Part shown: piece after piece, positions 55,344-64,000 of the stretch | Layout of the letters: every line of letters starts with the position of its first letter | Position numbering within the stretch: position 1 is the stretch's first letter | NCBI GenBank assembly: GCA_022925895.1 | Contig: JAKSYS010000083.1 | Coordinates: 1-64,000, forward strand | DNA: 64,000 nucleotides | From: Fragilaria crotonensis | Lineage: Eukaryota > Bacillariophyta > Fragilariophyceae > Fragilariales > Fragilariaceae | Direction of reading: 5' to 3' | Made by a program: the position numbers and the translations under genes | Notes under the pieces: model-generated | Told to the model about the DNA's origin: nothing | Databases searched by the model: none | What the model saw: the letters and a program-made list of their open reading frames with translations, nothing else

Positions 55344-56542
55344 AAAGCGAATGTGAATTGATGTGTCGCGGCCTTACGGGAAGATCGAAAAAAGAAAGCA
55401 GCAAGGGGCTTGGAATGTGTTTGTGGATCTTCTCGAATATAGTGGAATAAAAATGCAGAACATTTTTATGTCCATACATAGCAACATATCGAGCATCAAT
55501 CACAAAAACTCATGAGCTCATGAGAGATCGCATGCGTTGAAAATTTTAGTAGGTTCGCCAAAGGAAGATTCTTGGGGTGATTTCAGCGATACCAAAAACG
55601 AAACCCCTAACTCTAACCATTCGTTGGTGCTGGGAAGCATGTGACGTGTGAGGTTTGACGGCTTGACACAGTGACACAGTGACACAGTGACAAGTAACAA
55701 TTGAGGATGGATACTATGCACTATGCATTATGCATTGTGCATTATGCATCATACATACAAACATGTACTCTATTGGCTAGGTGTACTCGAGCGACCATTT
55801 CCTAGAGCTCAAGTCTTACGAAATGGCCTTGTCTCTTCTACTAGAGAAGACAATAGCTAGCTAGAATATACAGGCAGGAGATCATGAGACCTCATCTCGT
55901 ACTCCGAGCCAGCGTTCAAAATACCAGGTAGACACCCTACAAATCAATAACACTTCAAGATTACCTTGTACCCCGAGAGGATGTTGCCTTCTTGATTACG
56001 GATATTTCGAAACGTGCATAAGCAATGTTAGCAAAGAGCAAACGTGGTCTCGGGCCGAATTTTACACCGGAGGCGGTCATAGTATACCGGTGCAACTTCT
56101 AATGCAGTTATCTCAGAATTGATCCAGAGTGGTCATGCGGGAAACGACCTGCGCCCCGTCAATGAATCTGCCAATAACAACGATGATGGCAACTTAAAAC
56201 TGGGTTGAATATGAAAAATGGAAGCTCATGTTCCGTTGCAGCTAATGTTGGCAGAAGTGAACGCAAAGCAAGAGGATATGGTAGTGAGAGTACGACCTCC
56301 AAGAAATCAAGAGACAACAAACCCAAGAAATGCGAGGATACGGCGACCGAGTTGTGGACCACTCGCAAGGCAAGGAAGAGACCCTGCTCTTGACCAAAGC
56401 AAAGCGCTGCCTTTGTAGGTGGTCCAGCTGATCGCACGTCAACAAAGGATTCGCGGTCATCCCCTCTCCCAATCGGCCATCGACGTCCAGTTTCCAGTCC
56501 AGCGACAAATAAATTGTGCGAAGACATAATTCTCTGTTATGA
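55344..56542. other. Intergenic stretch with short tandem repeats
   Basis: 1.2 kb between the ankyrin-like gene start and the Ser-rich gene stop. It contains GACACAGT in three tandem copies at about 55670-55695 and a set of TATGCAT/TATGCAC variants at 55718-55752. The remaining ORFs look random. Confidence 0.5.
55668..55752. repeat. Short tandem repeats
   Basis: Three copies of GACACAGT followed, 25 bases later, by about five degenerate copies of a TATGCATTATGCAC-like unit. Confidence 0.6.
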
Positions 56543-58371
56543 CTAGTATTGTGGCAAAGAATCCTTCGAGTGCCTTTCGAGATTGGATCTTGCCTTGTCC
56601 CCTGACCTAGCGCTGTTCCTGGACCGACTGCCCGAGGATCGTGCACTCATCTTACTCGCCCCACCACTGGCGCCTCCCGAACTACTTCCTGATTCTGCGC
56701 TCACCGTACTCAGTCGGCTGGTGCTTCGGTCACTCACAAATGTTCGATCTGTTTCGTCACCACGATTCAAACACCTGGCAGTGCCTGTGATGCCGGGGAT
56801 GAAGAAGGCCGCTGACGAGTGGCCGAACTCAGAATCACTAGTTGCTTGCGTCGCCACTGTGCCATCTGACCCCTCCAGATGACGAAACTTGTTCCCAGAC
56901 ATGCGAGAAACATAGGAGCTCCCACCTGTTGTGGTACTACGTAACGACGAAATCCTACGTGGGCCCTGTTCCATGCGTATCGGGTCATAGATGTGCTCTT
57001 GCAGAGACGACGTCCTACGAAAGCTCGAGAGACCCACCAACGACTGGGATCTCGACGGATATGACCACGAGCCAGACTTCTCCCTGTATCGTAACTTGAG
57101 TTCGTCGTGGACAGTCGACTTGTCGGCAGTCCAGGATGATCGCGAGTAGGCGCGAGGAGCGACCTGTGGGACACAAGTATACAGCTCTTGGTGGAGCGGC
57201 ACTCGGCTGTCACTCTCGTAGTTACCATACTTGTACATGAGGGCACGAGAGCGAGACGGAGGCTTGAATTTTTTCTTTAGCTCCATGTGGAGAGAATCCT
57301 TTCTCTTGGGTGGAACTGGCGAACCGTTTTCGTTGAAACAGTCGAAAGGGCTTCGAATTTTTTCGCCATTCTCCTCCGTGTCAACAGAATGATTCTGATC
57401 ATTCGAATCTTCGCCGAAGTTAGCTGGTGCGTCGGGCTTGTACTTTTCGTCGCTAGAACAGCGTGAGTGATTGTCATTCGTTGGCTCGTTCCTATGAGAT
57501 CCAGAGTGATGAAAGAGTTTGCTAGCCCCCCAACTGGACGGAACTGGTGATTTGGATCCCGGAACATTCCGACCTTCACATCTGACATCGAAGTCCAAGT
57601 CCAACGAATTTCTGCGTGATGCAGAACGCGAATGCTCTTCAGATTCACACTCAAAGCTGGAGCGAGAGTGGTCAGCGCTACGACGAGTATCGTCGTCAGA
57701 TGAATGGCGGCGTGCACTGACATGTAACTTTGGTTCAACTGCATGCAACAAGCGATCGTCGGCAGACAGTCGTCGCGAGGTTTCCATAGATTTTGGGACA
57801 CTGTTTCGTTTCTTCCTTCTACTCTTCTTCTTGAGTTCTTCCAAGACACTGGACTTGGTTGAGCCCAGAAGACCATAGTCATCGCGGTACGGGGAATGCG
57901 TGTTGCGGCGGCTTGAACTTTTCCTCCGAATCTCGTCGAGAATATCCTTCTTTGTTATCTCCAATCTAGCTTTGCTATCGCAATCGAACTTCCCATCGGC
58001 GGCATACAGAGAGTTTCTATTGTCAGGGCTTCTGAGTTTGGTGCTCTGTTTCAGCTCTTCCTGCAGTTTCATGAACTCCTCGTTTGAACTTTCAAGGCGC
58101 GCAGACTCAGTATGCCTACTACTAGATTTCTTCTTTTTCTTCTTCTCCTTTTTCAATTCCTCCAAAACTGACCTCATATCACCTTGGACACTGTCTCCAA
58201 GGTACGACTGAGCCCAGCTTTCACTGACCGCTATCGACTTGATCTCCCCGTGGAAGGCCGTAACTTTTTCTTTGGATAATCGTACATACTTGCGGTATCT
58301 CTTCGCCTCGAAATCGCCGTCCTTCTCAATTCATTGTGGAGAGCGCTAATGTCTCCTATTGGTATCGACAT
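56543..58371 (-). CDS. Ser/Arg/Lys-rich protein, function unknown (one frameshift)
   Basis: The long intact part (58177-56543, 544 residues) extends upstream. The frame stays open to a stop near 58335, and a second frame starts at ATG 58371 with MSIPIGDISALHNELRRTAI and SRRRDTASMYDY. Restoring one missing base near 58275 joins them through SKEKVTAFHGEIKSIAVSES and WAQSYLGDSVQGDMRSVLEE to give about 609 residues. The N-terminal 90 residues therefore look like a small folded or helical module. The rest is disordered Ser/Arg/Lys. A recurrent motif, SVLEELKKEKK, SSVLEELKKKSRRKK, KDILDEIRRK and DSLHMELKKKFKPP, suggests repeated short helices. Similar headings, as far as I recall, occur in other diatom proteins of unknown function. 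Confidence 0.6.
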
Positions 58372-59016
58372 CATAGAGTGCAAATATCTTCAGTGTGAGA
58401 AGCGACCAGTGACCCCGCTATCTTTCTGCACGATGGAATGATGGAATGACGACCCAATAAAGCAATGGTGCGGATGACTTCGACGGAAACGTCAAGAAAT
58501 ATTCTACGATGTGATCGTTCGTGATTTAGTAAAGGTGAGATTCAGTACCTGGTATGCGAGTATGTACCTGAACATTATGATGCATACACATATATATATA
58601 CAGTATGTATAATATGTGGAGTATCATAGAACTCCAGTACAAGTACTGCGATTACCGCTACAGTAGCCACCTCCAGTAAGCGCTACAGTAGCCCATGTAT
58701 TACATATATCATATTCATACTTGAGGACTACATGCAGTGGATGGCTCAGTACATACATTGTACGTTCTCATCGTATTTATACATATGCATGTATGCTGTA
58801 CACGGATTACGTTTACCATCATGTGCTCGGATCTCGGATTATTTATAACATGTAACGTTTCGTTGTTTACTGTTAAATTTGAAACGGATGCTCCATAGTA
58901 TTGCGGTACGTTGAGTGGTAAACCCAAGAATAAAGCGAACGAATTGCAAGTATCGTCATCTCTCCGAACCATCACGTTCCATTTCAACAAGTTGCTTTAG
59001 TCGACCAATTCCGGCG
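58372..59016. promoter_or_regulatory. Divergent intergenic region
   Basis: 645 bases between the start of the Ser-rich gene and the start of the epimerase-like gene. A GTAC and TATATA cluster lies at 58545-58650. No gene was recognised. Confidence 0.4.
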
Positions 59017-61494
59017 ATGTCGACACCGGCGCAACGGCGCCATTCTCAGGCTGCAAAGAGGCGTTTACCATGGTATTATGGTCTTTCAAAACCTGTCAAG
59101 ATGAGCAGAGTGACGATGATTGGATTGATAATGGGAGCAATGTCGGTTAGCCGCATGTTTTCCGACTATCCTTCCAGGCACTACGTTTCGGTTGTAAAAC
59201 GCGACAAGCAACATCGCCGTGAACCCTTTGTGTTTGTGTCAGCTCCGATCACCATTTCCTTAGAAGTTGAGGATTGGGAAGTAAAGCGGCTGGAACGACG
59301 GAAACGAACACAACCGCCCAGAAAACACAGCGGGAATGTCATCCAATATGAATTACTCCTGCAGTCAGCGAATCACACCGTGGAGCCTGATTGGAAAATT
59401 ATTGAAGGATATCATCATGCCATATGTGGTAGACACGCTAAAGCTGCTGCGGACAAGATCCCACACCGCTACCCCCAGGAACTGCTTTTGGATTCAAGGG
59501 CTCGGGTAGTGATCACGAACATCTTGAGTTCAACTGGAATGCATCTAGCGCTGAAGCTCTCGAAGGAATGTGGTGTGAATGCGATCCTCGGTATTGATGC
59601 CTTTCTACCGAATACTCGTCGGAATCGAGTCGACCTAATGGAGCGTTACGCTATGCTCAAGAGAAGGATCCCTGCCTTGCAAAAGCTAATATCGTCCTAC
59701 CCAGGCGTGTTACCAAGGTTGGACGTGGAACGATTGTACTCCTTTCGGGCGACTCATATCATACACTTGATTCCAGACTATCTTCACGGTGAAGACAATC
59801 AACTGTATCCTCTTCGAGACAAAATGCAAAGCATGGAGCAACTTCTGGACCTGATACGACATACCGAGTCAAAGCCTCACTTGCTATACGCCGGCCCAGA
59901 TCTCGTGTACGAGCAAATTTTGGCGGCACACTACCATGCACACTACAATCTTCATTCTATAGGTTTAGAAATGCCTCATCTTTATGGGCCTTGGGGACAG
60001 GCGGGGTCGTGGGCCTGGAACGCTGCTGAAGGCATCGTCCGCCGACGCAATACGACACACGCTCAAGCAGGCACTCTTGAAGACAACGCGCCTTTCCTGT
60101 ACGTGGAGGATGCAGTTGACGCTATAATTGCCGCAACACAGTACGACAACGGCGTCGTGGTTCTTGGAGTAACATCCCACACTACGAAGAAGTCGCTGAA
60201 GAAAGTTTTTACAAATTTCGCCAATACGACAAAACAAAAACAATTTGACCCTGAACGCCACTGGCAGAATCAGATCCATTGGATGCCTGAAACACAGCCG
60301 TTGGCTGGCGTTCAGAGGCTCGTTTCTTGGCACTTCTCAAACACGCATCCATATGGAAGGGGTGATTATCAAAGAAAACTACCATCATCAATCAAGGAGA
60401 ACTTTCACTATCAGTTTCCGTGTGCGTCAGAGTGTTCCATTCCGGGCTCATGCATCCCGACAATCTATGACGAAGTTGCCCGCACTTCGCGCAAGCTTAC
60501 CAAGGGCTGCAAATATGTTGTCTACATGGTGGACCTATCGAGCAACGCGACAACTTTACCGCAGGCCGTCAACATACCACCAAATTACACGTCGTACGTC
60601 TGTCAAATCGCGTTCGTATCCCGATCAAGCAAAGTTGGCCGGAAAAAAGACAGACATCGTGGTTGGTCGTTGCTTAGTGTAGCGAAGGACGTTTCAACAA
60701 TGACTGAGGCTGAGTTCATGCTTCCCAAGCTTTCTCCTAGCCTTTTTTTCGACAAAACTGTCGCGAAGGCCATCTTCGTGAATCCAAATACATTTTCACT
60801 CCCTGACGGACCCGGTCTCATTGCATTCAGTCGCTCGATCGATGCTTCCTCGCGTGTTGGCAAGAATAAACCGATACGGAGATCGGGAACTGACATTATT
60901 CGTTGGGAATTGGATCGTGGGAAAGCAGCACGACTAGTAGTGTTCTTGGGTCACGAAGATCCTCAGGTGAACACATATGAATCCTTCACCTCCCGAGTGA
61001 AGGTCATTGCCGATCGCGACGGAGCGCGTTCATCGAGTCGGCAAATAAATCAGGTGCAGTTTTATGAGCACGCTGCCCACTTGGTTCAGAGTACTGAAAG
61101 TCGGCGACTGGACGAGTTGCGGCCTCCGTACTACAAGAATTTTCCGTTCCATTTTTTACAATCTAATATGGTTGTCCATGATTTGAGGGTTGACCAGGCT
61201 CGACTATTGCGGTGCGAGTGGTACGATGAACAAGTTTTTTGGGGAGTGCGCCATCTTGAAGACGTTTCTTTGGGATTCGTGCTAGCGAAACGACGAGTAC
61301 GAGGTCAGCATGGGCCTGACGAAGGTGGGTGGACGCCTCTAGTAACTCCGGTAGACGATGAGATGGAAGTTGGAGATCGCGTTACCAGCTTTGGGGGAGT
61401 AGAGCTGTTTGTGCGGGTGCTTCCTCGTCCCTTGAGTGCACTGGAGGCAGAGAAGGAGGTCATCGAAGACGAAGTAGAGGAATCACCAGAATGA
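59017..61494 (+). CDS. Membrane-anchored NDP-sugar-epimerase-like protein with extra C-terminal domain
   Basis: 825 residues from ATG 59017 (MSTPAQRRHSQAAKRRLPWY); the frame opens earlier with only a GTG. A basic N-terminus precedes a weak hydrophobic segment (VTMIGLIMGAMSVSRMF) that may anchor it in the secretory pathway. Residues about 155-430 resemble an extended short-chain dehydrogenase of the UDP-glucuronate 4-epimerase type. The Rossmann strand is ARVVITNILSSTGMHLALKL, then GIDAFLPNTRRNRVDLM, HIIHLIPDYLHGEDNQ, and the substrate-side motif LEMPHLYGPWGQAGSWAWNA. PFLYVEDAVDAIIAAT then matches the usual 'DF.yVdDvv'. The Gly-rich turn is degraded (TNILSSTG instead of TGxxGxxG), and the catalytic Tyr-x-x-x-Lys is not obvious, so activity is doubtful. 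The remaining 400 residues, with cysteines around FPCASECSIPGSCIP, are of unknown type. Confidence 0.6.
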   Translation: MSTPAQRRHSQAAKRRLPWYYGLSKPVKMSRVTMIGLIMGAMSVSRMFSDYPSRHYVSVVKRDKQHRREPFVFVSAPITISLEVEDWEVKRLERRKRTQPPRKHSGNVIQYELLLQSANHTVEPDWKIIEGYHHAICGRHAKAAADKIPHRYPQELLLDSRARVVITNILSSTGMHLALKLSKECGVNAILGIDAFLPNTRRNRVDLMERYAMLKRRIPALQKLISSYPGVLPRLDVERLYSFRATHIIHLIPDYLHGEDNQLYPLRDKMQSMEQLLDLIRHTESKPHLLYAGPDLVYEQILAAHYHAHYNLHSIGLEMPHLYGPWGQAGSWAWNAAEGIVRRRNTTHAQAGTLEDNAPFLYVEDAVDAIIAATQYDNGVVVLGVTSHTTKKSLKKVFTNFANTTKQKQFDPERHWQNQIHWMPETQPLAGVQRLVSWHFSNTHPYGRGDYQRKLPSSIKENFHYQFPCASECSIPGSCIPTIYDEVARTSRKLTKGCKYVVYMVDLSSNATTLPQAVNIPPNYTSYVCQIAFVSRSSKVGRKKDRHRGWSLLSVAKDVSTMTEAEFMLPKLSPSLFFDKTVAKAIFVNPNTFSLPDGPGLIAFSRSIDASSRVGKNKPIRRSGTDIIRWELDRGKAARLVVFLGHEDPQVNTYESFTSRVKVIADRDGARSSSRQINQVQFYEHAAHLVQSTESRRLDELRPPYYKNFPFHFLQSNMVVHDLRVDQARLLRCEWYDEQVFWGVRHLEDVSLGFVLAKRRVRGQHGPDEGGWTPLVTPVDDEMEVGDRVTSFGGVELFVRVLPRPLSALEAEKEVIEDEVEESPE

Positions 61495-61521
61495 ACTTAA
61501 TTTCGCACATGAGCATAGTCT

Positions 61522-62822
61522 CTACACTTTTACCTTCGTTTTCTTCTTCGATTTTTCCTTCGCCTGTTTCTCCAGGAGCGCTTGCTGAGCTTCCAACTTT
61601 TCATAGTGTTGTTTCGTAAGACTGTAGAGCAAGACACCGGAAATCCCAACAGCCGCACCGACGCCGGATTGAAAGGAAATTGGATTTCGGAACACCATCA
61701 CGGACGCCACCATGATGAACACTCTCTTCATCGTATTGCCGACAGCCAATGTGACAGGGTGGACGTTGGAGAGAGCCAGGTACATGACTTCGTTATTAAG
61801 GTAATGAAAGAGTCCGGAGATAACAATTTGGCGAGCCAAAACTAGCGGTGACGTTGTCTCCGTTGCTGTCTTCCAGATGCCAAGGAAGGACGTTCCTTCG
61901 AGACCCAAAAAGACTGGTACTGATACGAGGAAAGCCATCCATGTGACGAGCCCAAAGAGATTGGCTGACGTAATGTTTTCGCCGATTGGGTTGGACATTG
62001 CAGTTTTGCTACATACCGCCCGGAGGGCAAATGCCACGTTGGACGCCATGGCAGTATAAAAAGCCAACCATGAAAAGTAGCGTTCCTTCAGACACGCGTA
62101 ACCGACACCCGCAACCACTGGAATGAGTGTCGCGTACACTTGCGGTTTCATCCATTTGCCCAACATGAGGGCCGACACCAGCGCAGAGAAGAAGGGCTCG
62201 AGCGCCTTGACAATGTGAGTAAAAGAAACGGGAGCCGATTCCAAAGCAATCATGGTGAAGATTTGACCAAATGCATGGAAAAATCCAATTTGAGTGACAG
62301 CATATTTACCAGCCTTTGTGAGCGTGGGAGGAGCGCGCAACCCAGTGGTCCAGAGGAAGGAGGAATACAGTGCGCCCACCAGGAATTGCATGGAACCGAC
62401 AGTGGACGGTGCTGGTAAGACATTCAGAACTTTTTTGTTGACAACTGAAGGGGCAGAAGGAGGGAGGGGTAGGTGCGAGGTCAGCGGGGACGGTGAATTT
62501 AATACAAGTACCAGGCAGGGGTCAGAGGTGGTGCCATGCGAAGGTACGTACTGTTGTAGATAACGTTCAAGGCATACCACAGAGAAAAGTAGAAGCCGAT
62601 CTTGAGCCGTTGAACAAGAGCAGACGGTCCTGCGCCTCCTCGAATCGCCAGTTGCTCATCAATAAGAGCGACAAGGTCGACATCCCGTTGTTTGTGGGGA
62701 AGTGTTGAGCGTTGATTCGACGGGGAAACAAGGGGACTCAGAGGCTTTAAGGTGCGAGCCTCGGTAGACGATGATGCTGCAATCGCTAGCGCGACACAGT
62801 ATACTGTCGTGATGATCTTCAT
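61522..62822 (-). CDS. Triose-phosphate/phosphoenolpyruvate translocator family, two exons
   Basis: Exon 1 is 62822-62552 and exon 2 is 62444-61522, with a 107-base intron (gtacgt...ttcag). The splice restores the family signature YALNVIYN-IVNKKVLNVLPA, giving 397 residues. These carriers exchange phosphate for triose phosphate, PEP or related sugar phosphates. About eight to ten membrane helices are visible: MQFLVGALYSSFLWTTGL, QIGFFHAFGQIFTMIALESA, VSFTHIVKALEPFFSALVSA, VARQ-type helices, and HPVTLAVGNTMKRVFIMVAS. The substrate-binding Lys/Arg region KRVFIMVASVMVFRNPISFQ is typical. The N-terminus MKIITTVYCVALAIAASSST is a secretory signal peptide. In diatoms this fits a translocator of the outer membranes around the complex plastid. 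After the leader there is no clear Phe at the cleavage site, which argues against stroma-side targeting. The C-terminus is Lys-rich. Confidence 0.93.
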
Positions 62823-63406
62823 AGCAAGGGTTTGTGAGTGTGAGTTGCCTCCTGTGTGTTACCTTCACAATAGTTGAAAGTCTTGAATCATGCCAATGTC
62901 AAATAAACAGATTATCGGTAGCCTATTGTGATGTCAGAGTGTCGCAAAGTCGCATGTCTACGCGTGTCGCGTCTACCTACTACACTGTACCATCAATGAT
63001 GCCAATCAACAATCTATACAAAGTAGCACCAAGTACAGTATTCACGTCTTTCTCCAAACGTGCGTCGATCGTCGATCCCAAGCAACAGCACGCCATCACC
63101 AGAGTTTTTTGTGCGGTGTTGAGAGGAGCACCACTCCGAGCCTCGGCCGGAGGCCGGAATGACGGCGGAAGTTGTGACAGGGGAATGTGGAATTTAAACC
63201 GGACCGATTTCGTCATAAGGGACTATTTGATGAGAATTCTGAATTCTCCGTAGGCCCAGTATCTAATGTACAGTGGCTTCAAAAAGATCCAAGTCACCCA
63301 CGGAACATGGCGATCCGCATACCCGTCATGCTGGCATCAAGAAGGCAGCAACATGAATCATAAATTGCAACTGCATCGAAGTTGAACCTTCGAAGTATTC
63401 AACGCC
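62823..63406. promoter_or_regulatory. Divergent promoter region
   Basis: 584 bases between the starts of the translocator gene and the glutamate dehydrogenase-like gene. It has some GTAC motifs (62985, 63030, 63270) but no recognised gene. Confidence 0.4.
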
Positions 63407-64000
63407 ATGTTGGTCCTTCTGAAACGAGCATCCACCAATACCGCTAGACTCGGCGCCGTTGCTCGAGCTTTCTCTAGTGCTGCCCCAGATCGTACTGCCT
63501 CCAGTAAAAGATCGCTCATCACCACAGAAGAAGGCGTTCATCAAACGATGACCATCTCGAAAGAGTGGAGAAACAAACCGCTCTTCCGTCGACAGGGCGA
63601 TGTTCGCTTCAAGACCGGTCTGGAGGCAGCCAACTTGTTGGTTGGCGAAGCACAACGCCGTGACGATCACGAACATGAGTTTATCAATTCTCTCCGCTCC
63701 ACCATGCAATGCCTTTCTCCCATTTTCGATCGGAACCCCAAGTACGCTTTCGTCGCTAAGCAATTGATGGAACCAGAACGCTTCATTCAATTCCGTGTGG
63801 CCTGGATTGATGATGTCGGTGTTGTCCGTATGAATCGAGGCTTTCGAATCCAATATTCGAGCTCGATCGGGCCGTATGAAGGCGCTTTGCACTTTGGAAC
63901 GCACGTCAACAGCGCGGTGATCAAGGCCGTGGGGTTTGATACTGTCTTTTCAAATGCTTTGACAGGTTTTGACCTTGGCGCAGCGGCAGGTGGTTCTGAC
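63407..64000 (+). CDS. Glutamate dehydrogenase-like protein lacking active-site lysines, 5' part, runs off the window
   Basis: Open from ATG 63407 to the window end, 198 codons. Residues 1-27 (MLVLLKRASTNTARLGAVAR) look like a mitochondrial presequence. The following region matches hexameric GDH: FINSLRSTMQCLSPIFDRNP, ERFIQFRVAWIDDVGVVRMN, RGFRIQYSSSIGPYEGALHF, GFDTVFSNALT and then GFDLGAAAGGSD. The family norm is GPYKGGLRFHP, FKNALT and GGGKGGSD. Here the three conserved lysines are Glu158, Ser182 and Ala194, and two of the three Gly before the last are also Ala. These lysines bind glutamate and take part in catalysis, so normal oxidative deamination is unlikely. The frame is intact and the flanking motifs are conserved, so this looks like a neofunctionalised or regulatory paralogue rather than decay. 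The nucleotide-binding half lies outside the window. Confidence 0.85.
   Translation, partial: MLVLLKRASTNTARLGAVARAFSSAAPDRTASSKRSLITTEEGVHQTMTISKEWRNKPLFRRQGDVRFKTGLEAANLLVGEAQRRDDHEHEFINSLRSTMQCLSPIFDRNPKYAFVAKQLMEPERFIQFRVAWIDDVGVVRMNRGFRIQYSSSIGPYEGALHFGTHVNSAVIKAVGFDTVFSNALTGFDLGAAAGGSD

Noticed and set aside
56159-56527. 122-codon minus-strand ORF downstream of the Ser-rich gene
   Set aside because: No family resemblance, and it lies beyond the stop of the clear gene without a splice signal joining them.
1-64000. tRNA, rRNA or spliceosomal RNA genes
   Set aside because: I saw no convincing cloverleaf boxes or rRNA segments by eye. A dedicated covariance search would be needed to exclude them.

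Overview
The window reads as nuclear DNA of a photosynthetic stramenopile, most likely a diatom. Genes are mostly single-exon or carry one or two GT-AG introns, usually 62-170 bases and up to 247. Families fit that group: a heat-shock-factor relative, a sugar-phosphate translocator with a secretory leader as expected for a plastid inside extra membranes, a Crypton tyrosine recombinase, and a kinase-PP2C fusion. There are no operons. The species cannot be named from the sequence.

Layout. 0.4-6.4 kb: a BAF250-like ARM protein, a secretory-leader kinase/zinc-finger/PP2C fusion, and adenylate kinase 6. 6.4-13.4 kb: a short membrane ORF, a non-autonomous inverted-repeat element, a heat-shock-factor gene, then about 3 kb with no recognisable gene. 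13.4-22 kb: a transposon-like unit of about 8.6 kb bounded by a 14-base inverted repeat. It holds a decayed transposase, an opposing ORF with an HxD...H pattern like a double-stranded beta-helix Fe(II) oxygenase, and an Ala/Lys-rich accessory ORF. 22.5-28 kb: a small acidic zinc-knuckle ORF, peptide:N-glycanase, and an F-box/RCC1 protein. 28.3-30.6 kb: a Crypton recombinase. 31-40 kb: DNA polymerase eta followed by the polymerase zeta catalytic subunit REV3 on the same strand. 40.6-49.4 kb: a membrane-anchored glycosyltransferase-like gene, a repeat-containing His-rich protein, a TALE homeobox gene, the splicing factor ZMAT2/SNU23, and a nested palindromic element. 49.9-64 kb: an alpha-1,6-fucosyltransferase-like gene, a bestrophin-type channel, an ankyrin-like protein, a Ser/Lys-rich protein, an NDP-sugar-epimerase-like protein, the translocator, and the start of a glutamate dehydrogenase paralogue whose conserved active-site lysines are missing.

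Functional themes are lesion bypass (POLH, REV3), glycan handling (PNGase, the fucosyltransferase-like, glycosyltransferase-like and epimerase-like genes), and DNA transposons. About 17 single-base or dinucleotide frameshifts interrupt otherwise well-conserved genes. Most lie in or beside short homopolymers and most are missing bases. In each case the summed exon length returns to a multiple of three once the indels are counted. This points to uncorrected assembly errors more than to pseudogenes, and the broken genes are described with that in mind. Coding starts were taken at ATG.
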